Shown here in pieces: positions 18,999 through 27,028 of a DNA stretch of 64,000 nucleotides. Each line of letters opens with the position of its first letter. The first letter of the stretch is position 1. Both the position numbers and the translations under genes were made by a program. The stretch comes from JARFQW01 sp963842955 (GTDB lineage Bacteria; Pseudomonadota; Gammaproteobacteria; Steroidobacterales; XN24), in NCBI GenBank assembly GCA_963842955.1, contig CAWJIJ010000006.1, positions 124,001 to 188,000 of the forward strand, read 5' to 3'. The notes below the pieces were generated by a model. The model worked only from the letters and a program-made list of their open reading frames with translations. It did no database searches and was not told the DNA's origin.

Positions 18999-19868
18999 TC
19001 AGCCGGCGGGTCGCCGCCGGGCCAGCACCAGGGCGATGCCCCCGAGGCTCATCACCGAGGCAAGCACGAGGCGGAGCGTGAGGGACTCACCGAGCAGCAT
19101 GACTCCGCCGAGGGCGGCGATGACCGGTACCGACAGCTGGACCGTTGCAGCCGAGCCGGCGGACAGGCCCGCGAGGGCGGCATACCAGATCACGTAGCCG
19201 AGCGCCGATGCCAAGATGCCGGATGCCAGCGCCAGGGCCACGCCCGTGGCTGATGTGGTGACGACACCGGCGTACACGAGGCCCACGGGCGCGACGAGGA
19301 GCGTTGCCCAGAGGAAATTCCGGGCCGTCGCGGCCAGCGGATCCCCTGCGCCGCGGCCCATGAGGGAATACGCCCCCCAGCCGATACCGGCGAGCGCCAT
19401 GCCTGCCGCTGGCCAGGGCGCTGGGGCCGACACGCCCGGGGCGACCAGGATCACCAGACCTGTGGCCGCGGCGGCCAGTCCGGCCCATGCCAGCGGGGGA
19501 AAACACTCGCCACCACGAAGGGCGGCGGCGAACATCGTGAGCTGCACGGCCCCGAACAGGATCAAGGCCCCTGTGCCGGCAGTCAGCGCGACATAGGCGA
19601 AGGAAAAGAATACGAGATAGACCGCCAGCATGGCCGCGGCCGGCCAGTCGGGTCGCCAGGCCACCGGCCGGCGAGACATCCAGGCGATCGCGGCCAGCGT
19701 CGCAGCCCCCGACGCCACGCGAATCAGGGCGAAGAGGCCAGGATCGATGGCGCCACCTTCCAGGGCCCGGCGGCAAAGCAGGGAATTGGCGGCAAAAGCG
19801 ATCATGGCGAGCGCCGTCAGGGCCGCTGTGCGGGCACCGGTCTGGCGGTAGCCGGTATGGGAGGTCAT
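18999..19868 (-). CDS. EamA/DMT-family membrane transporter
   Basis: The protein has 289 residues with about ten hydrophobic helices arranged as two EamA repeats, typical of the drug/metabolite transporter superfamily. The first repeat begins with ALTALAMIAFAANSLLCRRAL and the second with PAAGMALAGIGWGAYSLMGRGAG. The substrate cannot be read; relatives export amino acids or other small metabolites. No clear ribosome binding site precedes the ATG, so the start is less certain. A perfect 20-bp palindrome lies just upstream at 19896-19915. Confidence 0.82.
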   Translation of the reverse strand: MTSHTGYRQTGARTAALTALAMIAFAANSLLCRRALEGGAIDPGLFALIRVASGAATLAAIAWMSRRPVAWRPDWPAAAMLAVYLVFFSFAYVALTAGTGALILFGAVQLTMFAAALRGGECFPPLAWAGLAAAATGLVILVAPGVSAPAPWPAAGMALAGIGWGAYSLMGRGAGDPLAATARNFLWATLLVAPVGLVYAGVVTTSATGVALALASGILASALGYVIWYAALAGLSAGSAATVQLSVPVIAALGGVMLLGESLTLRLVLASVMSLGGIALVLARRRPAG

Positions 19869-19973
19869 TGGCGCAATATACGTAAGCCGCGGCGGGCCGG
19901 CGTGGCCACGCCGGCGCTCAGAGCCACGGCGCTCACAGAAGCGCCCCCGGGTGGGCGCGCTTCGTTGCCCTCC

Positions 19974-20156
19974 TCAGGCAGGAAAATCGCCGTGCTTCAG
20001 TTGTCGGGCCCGACGGAATTCCAGGTCGACTTCAGGCTGCTGCTCGATTTCCGTGCCTATACGTCGGGCGTGGTCCTCATCAGCAGCCGTGACCACCTGG
20101 TAGACATTGCCGCGGCCGTCCGGCCCCCGGAAAACCAGGAAATACTGGTGCATCAT
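19974..20156 (-). CDS. Small hypothetical protein (60 aa)
   Basis: The protein reads MMHQYFLVFRGPDGRGNVYQ and continues to an Ala terminus after 60 residues, with mixed charged residues and no signal peptide. The start is supported by GAGGA six bases before the ATG at 20156. It looks like a small folded cytoplasmic domain (YFLVFRGPDGRGNVYQVV then an acidic helix). I do not recognise the family. It is transcribed away from the gene at 20303. Confidence 0.55.
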   Translation of the reverse strand: MMHQYFLVFRGPDGRGNVYQVVTAADEDHARRIGTEIEQQPEVDLEFRRARQLKHGDFPA

Positions 20157-20302
20157 TTCTTGTCCTCGTCTGATGCGGCGGGATGGTGAGCTTAGCCGCC
20201 GACGGCAGGGTCTGCTGTTGCCGCCGGGCTGTGATCCGTGCACTCCCCGCGCCGTGCCGGCATGGATACGATCGTGTGACCCCGTCAGAACCGGTTTGCC
20301 CT

Positions 20303-20662
20303 ATGAGCCACGCCAGTCGCCGCGATGCAGACGAGACCCTCACGGTAGCCGTCGGCGGAACCCCGCGTCCCCCTGAGCTCGTGGACCGGTCGTTTGCACC
20401 GGAAGGTGAATACCTGCACATCCGTTTGCATACAGCGGACTTCGATCGCCTGGTCGAGGCGGCTCGACTGCTGGAGCGAGCCCATCGGCACAAGGCCAGG
20501 AAAAGCGTCGAAAAACAGGTCCTGGGCCGATTCGACGCCGAGGCGCCGGCCGACTGGGCCGCCGCTGCGCGGCAGGCGGTTGACGAGACCGAGCGGGCCC
20601 TGGCTGATCTGGCTCGCCTGAAGGCCGGGCTGGACGCCCTGCAGAAAACCTTCAGAAGCTGA
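20303..20662 (+). CDS. Hypothetical protein (119 aa) upstream of the PHB genes
   Basis: The protein starts MSHASRRDADETLTVAVGG. Its second half is helical and charged (residues about 55-115, ADFDRLVEAARLLERAHRHK and onward), suggesting a helical bundle or coiled coil. There is no signal peptide. No family is recognised. It precedes the acetoacetyl-CoA reductase gene on the same strand, but that gene has its own promoter, so a PHB role is only a guess. Confidence 0.55.
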   Translation: MSHASRRDADETLTVAVGGTPRPPELVDRSFAPEGEYLHIRLHTADFDRLVEAARLLERAHRHKARKSVEKQVLGRFDAEAPADWAAAARQAVDETERALADLARLKAGLDALQKTFRS

Positions 20663-20769
20663 CGCGGTGCAGGAGCCGGGCCCGGTTTATCGGGGGTTAT
20701 GTTCAATAACTCCCTGTTTTAACTATTTTTCCTTGCCGTTCTGTCCCGTACCGCATAGCGTCCATTGTT

Positions 20770-20798
20770 TTGCGCTGCACAACGATGAGCGCTATAGT
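20770..20798 (+). promoter_or_regulatory. Promoter of the reductase-phaR operon with candidate PhaR operator
   Basis: TTGCGC (20770-20775) and TATAGT (20793-20798) are 17 bases apart, a good sigma-70 promoter. The -35 box is part of TTGCGCTGCACAA (20770-20782), which contains the partial palindrome TGC-N3-GCA. The same motif at the same position occurs at the phasin promoter (22089). PhaR proteins in other bacteria are known to bind TGC/GCA-type sites, so this is a likely autoregulatory operator; that step is inference. Confidence 0.6.
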
Positions 20799-20830
20799 CT
20801 GGAAATCAGTCCCCTACCTGGAGAGATGAC

Positions 20831-21574
20831 ATGACCAAGCGCGTGGCCCTCGTGACGGGTGGCACCGGAGCGATCGGACGAGAAATCTGTCTGGCCCTGG
20901 CGGAGGTCGGTTGCACGGTCGCCGCCAACTGTCACCCGGGAGACGTGGAGGCCGCTCAGGCCTGGGTCGATGGCCTCAAGAACGGCCATTCGGACATTCA
21001 CCTTTTCCCCTTCGACGTGTCGGATTATGCGGCCAGCGTCGCCGGCGTGACGGCGGTGGAAGAGGCTCATGGCAGCGTGGATATCCTGGTCAATGCCGCG
21101 GGAATCACTCGCGATGCGCGCCTGCTGAAGCTCGAGCCCGAGCAGTGGTCCGCGGTGCTCCGGACCAACCTGGACAGCGTCTACAACGTCACGCGCCCGG
21201 CCCTCGCGGGCATGGTGACCCGGGGCTTCGGCAGGGTCGTGAATATTTCCTCGGTGAACGGTCAGCAGGGCCAGTTCGGCCAGGCCAACTACTCGGCGGC
21301 CAAGGCGGGTGTTCATGGCTTTACCATGGCGGTGGCCCGAGAGGTGGCGCGCAAGGGCGTCACGGTGAACACGATTTCGCCCGGATACATCGAGTCGCCG
21401 CTGATCATGCAGGTTCCCGAGGCGATCCGCGACACGATCCGCGAGCAAATCCCTGTCGGGCGCTTCGGCAAGCCCCAGGAAATTGCCCGCGCTGTTCAGT
21501 TCCTGGTCGAGGACAAGGCCGGTTTTATCACCGGGGCCGATCTTTCGGTCAACGGTGGCTACTACATGAGCTGA
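20831..21574 (+). CDS. phaB: Acetoacetyl-CoA reductase-like SDR (first copy)
   Basis: The protein has 247 residues of classical short-chain dehydrogenase type. It has the cofactor motif TGGTGAIG near residue 10, the NAAGI motif and the active-site Ser with YSAAK (Tyr, Lys). It matches PhaB enzymes, which reduce acetoacetyl-CoA to (R)-3-hydroxybutyryl-CoA with NADPH for polyhydroxybutyrate synthesis. It overlaps phaR by one base (TGATG). A second, more PhaB-typical copy lies at 26043-26768, so this one could have a different chain-length preference or be a FabG-like variant. Its promoter carries the candidate PhaR site. Confidence 0.85.
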   Translation: MTKRVALVTGGTGAIGREICLALAEVGCTVAANCHPGDVEAAQAWVDGLKNGHSDIHLFPFDVSDYAASVAGVTAVEEAHGSVDILVNAAGITRDARLLKLEPEQWSAVLRTNLDSVYNVTRPALAGMVTRGFGRVVNISSVNGQQGQFGQANYSAAKAGVHGFTMAVAREVARKGVTVNTISPGYIESPLIMQVPEAIRDTIREQIPVGRFGKPQEIARAVQFLVEDKAGFITGADLSVNGGYYMS

Positions 21575-22044
21575 TGGCTACCCGGGTACTTCGAAAGTAC
21601 GCCAACCGCCGGCTTTACGATCCATCTGAGAGCCGGCACGTCACCCTGGACGAGGTGCGCGACATCATCGTCGAAGGCGGCAGCGTTCGGGTGGAAGACG
21701 CAAAGACGGGTGAGGACCTGACTCGAAGCATACTGCTCCAGATCATCGTGGAGCGGGAGGCGCAGGGCAAGCCGCTGCTGTCGGCGGATCTCCTGCAGCA
21801 GCTGATTCGTTTCTATGGGGGCGCCATGCAGGATTTCCTCGGCGCCTACCTGGAGCGCAGTGTGTCGGCGTTCGTGAACCAGCAGGAAACCCTCCAGGAT
21901 CAGATGATGAAGCTCGTCGCGGATAACCCCATTACCGATCTGACGAAGCGCAACCTGGCGCTCTGGCAAGAGCTGGGAGAGAACCTGGTCCGGTCGCTGG
22001 ATTCCGCGGCGCAAAACAAAAAAGACAAAGATAAAGAAAAATAA
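21574..22044 (+). CDS. phaR: PHB synthesis repressor PhaR
   Basis: The protein has 156 residues. The N-terminal DNA-binding/accumulation domain is typical of the family (RVLRKYANRRLYDPSESRHV at residues 4-23), followed by the PHB_acc region (LLSADLLQQLIRFYGGAMQD, QQETLQDQM). PhaR binds both nascent PHB granules and DNA; when granules are present it leaves the DNA and phasin synthesis starts. The tail is Lys-rich (NKKDKDKEK). The start is the ATG overlapping the reductase stop. Its likely targets are the two motif copies at 20770 and 22089. Confidence 0.9.
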   Translation: MATRVLRKYANRRLYDPSESRHVTLDEVRDIIVEGGSVRVEDAKTGEDLTRSILLQIIVEREAQGKPLLSADLLQQLIRFYGGAMQDFLGAYLERSVSAFVNQQETLQDQMMKLVADNPITDLTKRNLALWQELGENLVRSLDSAAQNKKDKDKEK

Positions 22045-22088
22045 GCATATGATTTACATAGCTTAAATGAAATATCAGAAAAGAATTT

Positions 22089-22117
22089 TTGCAATGCACA
22101 AAAGCATCCTCTAGACT
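22089..22117 (+). promoter_or_regulatory. Phasin promoter with candidate PhaR operator
   Basis: TTGCAA (22089-22094) and TAGACT (22112-22117) are 17 bases apart. The -35 box is inside TTGCAATGCACAA (22089-22101), which matches the site at 20770 in 11 of 13 positions and sits in the same register. The surrounding 22020-22110 stretch is AT-rich. PhaR bound here would block the polymerase. Confidence 0.6.
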
Positions 22118-22157
22118 TCGGGGTGTAGATTAGGCCAACCCGAACCGGGGGTGTGAC

Positions 22158-22538
22158 ATGACGAAAGAAACCGAATTTTTTGATTCCGTGAAGCAGACGT
22201 TTGCGCCGTTCAACCAGCTCAGCGAGTTCGGTATGAGCGCCGCCGAGAAGGCCGTCCAGTGGAACCTGGATATCGCCGGCGACGTGATGGATTTCGCGGT
22301 GGACGAGCTGCGTGCGCTGGCCGACAGTGACGGCCCGACGGGCTATTTCGAGGCTCAGACCGCTATTGCCAAGGAATACGCCGGGCGTGCCCAGCAGCGT
22401 CTCCAGGCCGCGATCGAGGCGGGCACGGAAGTGCAGCAGGACCTGACCGAGATGGGTCAGAAGAGCTTTGCCGAAGCCCAGAAGGGCCTGAGCGAAGCCT
22501 ATGAATCCGTGAAATCGGCGGCCGAGAAGGTTGCCTGA
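22158..22538 (+). CDS. phaP: Phasin (PHB granule-associated protein)
   Basis: The protein has 126 residues, almost entirely amphipathic helix, and matches the phasin_2 family (FAPFNQLSEFGMSAAEKAVQ near residues 16-35, repeated Ala-rich heptads at the end). Phasins coat PHB granules and control their number and size. No signal peptide is present. A strong terminator follows and a PhaR-motif promoter precedes, so the gene is a single-gene unit. Confidence 0.88.
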   Translation: MTKETEFFDSVKQTFAPFNQLSEFGMSAAEKAVQWNLDIAGDVMDFAVDELRALADSDGPTGYFEAQTAIAKEYAGRAQQRLQAAIEAGTEVQQDLTEMGQKSFAEAQKGLSEAYESVKSAAEKVA

Positions 22539-22566
22539 GCTCAGGATCCATAGCGCGTGATATCAA

Positions 22567-22601
22567 GGGCGGCAGCTCCCCTGGGGGCTGCCGCCCTTTT
22601 T
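22567..22601 (+). terminator. Rho-independent terminator after the phasin gene
   Basis: A perfect 10-bp stem (GGGCGGCAGC at 22567-22576 with 22587-22596) is followed by TTTTTC. It lies 28 bases after the phasin stop. Confidence 0.9.
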
Positions 22602-22794
22602 CTTGGGCCAACGGGGCGAGGCCTTTTGCCGTCAGGACCAAGCGTTGAGAGCAGGGAGAACGGGACACTCGACCGAAATCGATGCGCCGGATGTCTAATG
22701 GCGGCGAATGCCGTCGGCTGGCAATCTGGCGGGATGGACCCGGCCTGTAGTCATGGCCGGGAAAGAACAAGCGACTGCGGAGAGGGGGAGAGCA

Positions 22795-23982
22795 ATGTCT
22801 GAATCACGAGACGTAGTGGTGGTGAGCGCCGTTCGCACGGCGATCGGAACCTATGCCGGAAGCCTGGCAGGAACACCGCCCACGGTCCTCGCGGCGGCCT
22901 GCGTCAAGGCGGCCGTGGAGCGGGGCGGCGTCGAGCCGGGTGACGTTCAGCACGCCGTGTTCGGCAACGTCATTCACACTGAGCCCAGGGACATGTACCT
23001 GTCCCGCGTGGCCGCGGTGAACGGTGGACTCCCCGTTGAAACCCCCGCAGTGACCGTCAATCGGCTGTGCGGCAGCGGCCTGCAGGCCATCGTGTCCGCG
23101 GCCCAGCTGATCGAGCTGGGACATGCCGACTGCACGATCGCCGGTGGGGCCGAATGCATGAGCCGGGGCCAGTACTGGATCCCCGGACTGCGAAACGGTC
23201 AGCGGATGGGCAACGCGGAAGTGATCGACGCGATGGTCGGCGCGCTCACGGATCCGTTCGACGACTGTCACATGGGAATTACGGCAGAGAACGTTGCCGA
23301 CAAATGGGACGTTTCCAGGGAGGAGCAGGATGCGCTGGCCGCGGAGAGCCACCGCCGGGCCGCCGCCGCTATTGCTGCCGGCTATTTCAAGGACCAGATC
23401 GTGCCGATCGAGATCAAGAAAAGACGTGAAACCTTGGTCTTCGATACCGACGAGCATGTACGCGAGGGTACGACTGCGGAGTCCCTGTCCAAGCTGAGAA
23501 CGGTGTTCAAGAAAGACGGTTCGGTGACGGCGGGAAATGCATCGGGCATCAATGATGCGGCTGCGGCGCTGTTGCTGATGGCCGCCGAGACGGCCGAGAG
23601 TCGGGGCATGAAGCCCCTGGCGAGGCTGGTTGGCTACGGATTCGCGGGCGTCGAGCCCAAGTACATGGGTATCGGCCCTGTGCCGGCGACTCGCAGTCTT
23701 CTCGATCGTATCGGCTTGTCCGTGGATGACATCGACGTGTTCGAGGTGAACGAGGCGTTTGCCGCTCAGGCGCTCGCAGTGGCGAAAGACTTGGGTCTGC
23801 CGCCGGAGAAGACCAATCCGAACGGCAGCGGCATCTCCCTGGGCCATCCCATCGGGGCGACCGGTTCGATCATCAGCGTCAAGGCGATACACGAGCTCCA
23901 ACGCACCGGGGGCCGCTACGCCCTGGTCACAATGTGTATCGGCGGCGGCCAGGGTATCGCCGCGGTGTTCGAGCGGCTCTGA
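22795..23982 (+). CDS. phaA: Acetyl-CoA C-acetyltransferase (beta-ketothiolase)
   Basis: The protein has 395 residues and starts at 22795 behind GAGAGGGGGAG. Catalytic residues are all visible: the nucleophile Cys92 in NRLCGSGLQAI, the His in SGISLGHPIGATG and the second Cys in TMCIGGGQG. It condenses two acetyl-CoA into acetoacetyl-CoA, the first step of PHB synthesis, or runs the reverse reaction. It lies just ahead of phaC. The longer frame upstream of 22795 has no family match. Confidence 0.92.
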   Translation: MSESRDVVVVSAVRTAIGTYAGSLAGTPPTVLAAACVKAAVERGGVEPGDVQHAVFGNVIHTEPRDMYLSRVAAVNGGLPVETPAVTVNRLCGSGLQAIVSAAQLIELGHADCTIAGGAECMSRGQYWIPGLRNGQRMGNAEVIDAMVGALTDPFDDCHMGITAENVADKWDVSREEQDALAAESHRRAAAAIAAGYFKDQIVPIEIKKRRETLVFDTDEHVREGTTAESLSKLRTVFKKDGSVTAGNASGINDAAAALLLMAAETAESRGMKPLARLVGYGFAGVEPKYMGIGPVPATRSLLDRIGLSVDDIDVFEVNEAFAAQALAVAKDLGLPPEKTNPNGSGISLGHPIGATGSIISVKAIHELQRTGGRYALVTMCIGGGQGIAAVFERL

Positions 23983-24033
23983 CGCCAGCCCGGATTTCAG
24001 GTTTCATCACTGGTTATGAAAAGAAGGCACCGA

Positions 24034-25761
24034 ATGCTGGAAGCAATCAAACCGGACAATCTCCGGTCGCAATACGAAATGGGCCGGCTCCTGGCCCACA
24101 TGTCCAAGGACGTCGGCGGCGCCTATGTGCGCTGGCTGGGTAACGTGATCACGCACCCCTCGGCTCCGCTGAAAACCGGCGCCGGCTTTGCGGCAGACTG
24201 GCTCGGTATCTCCCGGGATGTCATGCGGCGGCTCGCGGGTGAGGAAGTGGAGGCACCCCGTCTGAACGGCGACCGTCGCTTTTCCAGCGACGCCTGGCAG
24301 GAGAAGCTGCCTTACAACCTGATGCGGCAGAGCTACTCCAGCTACGTCAAGGCAGTGTCACGGCTGATCGAGGATACGCCGGGACTGGAAGAGGAAGACC
24401 GTCGCAAGGTCCGCTTCTACACGTCCCAGTTTCTCGACGCGCTGGCCCCGGCCAATTTCGCGCTGGCAAATCCGGATGTCCTGGAAGCCACCGTCGAGTC
24501 GAAGGGGCGAAACATCGTCGGCGGACTGCAGAACCTCTGGCAGGACCTGGACCTGAGCCATGGCCGGCTAAGCATCAGCATGTCGGACCTGGGCGCATTC
24601 GAGGTCGGCAAGAATATCGCCTGTACGCCGGGCGAAGTGGTTTACCGCAACGAGCTGATCGAACTGATCCAGTACACCCCGACCACCAAGCAGGTGGCAA
24701 AGCGACCGCTGCTGATCATTCCGCCGTGGCTCAACAAGTACTACGTCCTCGACATGCAGGCCCACAATTCCTTCGTCCGCTGGGCGGTGGAGCAGGGGCA
24801 GACGGTGTTTCTGATCTCGTGGCGAAACCCGGACGAAGATTCCCCGGACAAGTCCTTCGACGACTATCTGCTGGAAGGGCCTCTCGCAGCGCTCGAGGCG
24901 ATCGAGGGTATAACCGGGGAGGCCGAGGTCAATGCGCTGGGCTATTGTCTCGGCGGCATCCTGCTGGCCTGCGCCATTGCGTGGCTGACGGAGAAGGGTC
25001 AGCAGCCGATCAAGTCGGGAACCTACCTCACGACCCTCATCGACTACACGGATGTGGGCGACGTCAAGGTCTTCGTGGACGAGAAGCTGGTGAAGCGGCT
25101 GGAGAATGTCGGCCGCCGCAAGGGCTATATCCCGGGGGACAACGTCGCGTGGGGTTTCCGGATGCTGCGAGCGCCGGACCTGATCTGGTCCTTCGTGATC
25201 AATCATTACCTGCTCGGCAAGCCACGCATGCCCTTCGATCTGCTGTTCTGGAACGAGGACGCCACGAACATGCCGCTGACCGCGCATTCGTTCTTCATGC
25301 GCAACATGTACATGCACAATCGTCTTCGCGAGCCGGGTGGCATCGAGCTGGCGGGTGAGCCGATCGACATGGCCAATGTGGACGTGCCGTCCTACGTCCT
25401 GTCGACGCGGGACGACCACATTGCGCCGTGGAAGACGACCTACGAGGCGACCCAGCTGTTCGGCGGCAATACCAAGTTCGTACTCGGAAACTCCGGCCAC
25501 ATCGCCGGTGTGATCAATCCGCCCACCAAGACAAAGTACGGCTACCGGACGGCCAAGGACAACCCGCCCGACGCGCAGGACTGGCTGGAGTCTTCGAAGG
25601 AACACGCCGGCTCCTGGTGGCCGGACTGGATCCGCTGGGTCAACCGTTACTCCGGCGGACGGGTCAAGGCGAGAACGCCGGGAAGCAAGGACTATCCGCC
25701 GATCGAGCCGGCGCCCGGGCACTACGTCCGCCAGACGCTGCGAGACAAGCGGGACATCTAG
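24034..25761 (+). CDS. phaC: Class I poly(3-hydroxyalkanoate) synthase
   Basis: The protein has 575 residues, normal for class I PhaC. The lipase-like box is GYCLGG with the active-site Cys305; the catalytic Asp is in STRDDHIAPWKTTY and the His in GNSGHIAGVINPP. The start at 24034 is preferred because AAGAAGG lies six bases upstream; an in-frame ATG at 24016 lacks a site. It polymerises (R)-3-hydroxybutyryl-CoA on the granule surface. It lies 51 bases after phaA and ends with a strong terminator. Confidence 0.93.
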   Translation: MLEAIKPDNLRSQYEMGRLLAHMSKDVGGAYVRWLGNVITHPSAPLKTGAGFAADWLGISRDVMRRLAGEEVEAPRLNGDRRFSSDAWQEKLPYNLMRQSYSSYVKAVSRLIEDTPGLEEEDRRKVRFYTSQFLDALAPANFALANPDVLEATVESKGRNIVGGLQNLWQDLDLSHGRLSISMSDLGAFEVGKNIACTPGEVVYRNELIELIQYTPTTKQVAKRPLLIIPPWLNKYYVLDMQAHNSFVRWAVEQGQTVFLISWRNPDEDSPDKSFDDYLLEGPLAALEAIEGITGEAEVNALGYCLGGILLACAIAWLTEKGQQPIKSGTYLTTLIDYTDVGDVKVFVDEKLVKRLENVGRRKGYIPGDNVAWGFRMLRAPDLIWSFVINHYLLGKPRMPFDLLFWNEDATNMPLTAHSFFMRNMYMHNRLREPGGIELAGEPIDMANVDVPSYVLSTRDDHIAPWKTTYEATQLFGGNTKFVLGNSGHIAGVINPPTKTKYGYRTAKDNPPDAQDWLESSKEHAGSWWPDWIRWVNRYSGGRVKARTPGSKDYPPIEPAPGHYVRQTLRDKRDI

Positions 25762-25781
25762 GCGCCAGTCGGCAACAGTCA

Positions 25782-25815
25782 CACCCGGCCGTTCATAGAG
25801 CGGCCGGGTGTTTTT
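25782..25815 (+). terminator. Rho-independent terminator after phaC
   Basis: A perfect 10-bp stem (CACCCGGCCG at 25782-25791 with 25801-25810) is followed by TTTTT. It ends the phaA-phaC unit. The 230 bases from here to the next gene hold no recognisable feature. Confidence 0.92.
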
Positions 25816-26042
25816 CGTTGCGGTCCAGTGTTTTCTTGCTCGAGGTCGCCCGACGAAAGCGTTGCTCGCGCCGGCCCGGGTCATGTCGCGAGCCCGCCGG
25901 GCGTCTGTTCGCTGCAGCACCGACGCCCGGTCGGCGAACGGGTGGTCCGCAGTTACCTCAAATCGTTCTGTCCTGTTCCGGTCCCCGTCATGTCCCGCAG
26001 CCCGTGGGGGCCGCGTGGTGCACAGCGGAACTGCGAGCCGGA

Positions 26043-26768
26043 CTAGTACATGTGCTGGCCGCCGTTGATGGACAGGGTCGAACCCGTGACGAAGTCGGCA
26101 TCGTCCGCGACGAGGAACAGCACAGACCGAACGATATCGCGGGTCTCGCCGAGACGGCCCGCGGGAATCGTCGCGATGATTTTCTCGAGAACTTTTTCCG
26201 GAACCGCCTTCACCATGTCGGTGGCGACGTAGCCGGGCGCGACGGCGTTGACGGTGATGTGGTGCCTTGCGCCCTCCAGGGCCAGCGCCTTCGTGAACCC
26301 GTGCATGCCTGACTTGGCCGCAGCATAGTTCACCTGGCCGTACTGGCCGGCCTGGCCGTTGACGGAGCCGATGTTGACGATGCGGCCGAAGTTTCGTTCA
26401 CGCATGCCATCGATCACGTGACGGCAAAGGTTGAAGCAGGACGTGAGGTTCGTCCGAACGACGTCGTCCCACGCTTCGGGCGTCATCTTGTGCAGCGTGC
26501 CGTCCCGGGTGATGCCGGCATTGTTGACGAGAATTTCGACAGGGCCGAGTTTTTCGGTGATCGCGGCCACGCCAGCTTCGACGGCCGCAAAGTCGCCAAC
26601 GTCGAACTTGAAGGTCGGGATACCCGTCGCCTCCTCGAATGCCTTCGCTTTTTCTACGTTGCCGCCGTAGTTCGCCGCAACCTTGTAGCCGGCGGCCGCA
26701 AGGGCCTCGGAGATTGCGCCGCCGATACCCCGGGTTCCCCCGGTGACCAATGCCACTCTGCCGGTCAT
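26043..26768 (-). CDS. phaB: Acetoacetyl-CoA reductase (second copy)
   Basis: The protein has 241 residues and resembles authentic PhaB closely: TGGTRGIGGAISEAL, NYGGNVEKAKAFEEATG, NNAGITRDGTLHKM and the catalytic VNYAAAKSGMHGFTKALA (Tyr, Lys). It makes (R)-3-hydroxybutyryl-CoA. It is transcribed on the strand opposite phaC, behind GAGGGGG. Compared with the copy at 20831 it is the better PhaB candidate. No PhaR-like motif was found upstream of it. Confidence 0.9.
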   Translation of the reverse strand: MTGRVALVTGGTRGIGGAISEALAAAGYKVAANYGGNVEKAKAFEEATGIPTFKFDVGDFAAVEAGVAAITEKLGPVEILVNNAGITRDGTLHKMTPEAWDDVVRTNLTSCFNLCRHVIDGMRERNFGRIVNIGSVNGQAGQYGQVNYAAAKSGMHGFTKALALEGARHHITVNAVAPGYVATDMVKAVPEKVLEKIIATIPAGRLGETRDIVRSVLFLVADDADFVTGSTLSINGGQHMY

Positions 26769-27028
26769 AGCCGTTCCCCCTCAATGGTCGACTGGGATTC
26801 AAAGCAGAGATGATGGCGGCAGGCCCGAGTTGCTCCAATTGGCCATTCGTCGTACACGCAACATCGTATGGGGAATGCGGCAGTGCCGCGCAAACCGATT
26901 CTGTGCGACCATTGGCAACGAAGCGGCCGTCCGGGCACGGTCGCCTGCAGGGACGACGGGCAGGGCATCGAAACGCAGGAACTGCGGACCGGTGCCGGCC
27001 AGCCCTTGATCTGGGGGGGATCCGAGGC

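Noticed and set aside
19896..19915. Perfect 20-bp palindrome GCCGGCGTGGCCACGCCGGC
   Set aside because: It is a GC-only palindrome in GC-rich DNA with no T-run and no clear regulatory partner, so I do not call it an operator or terminator.
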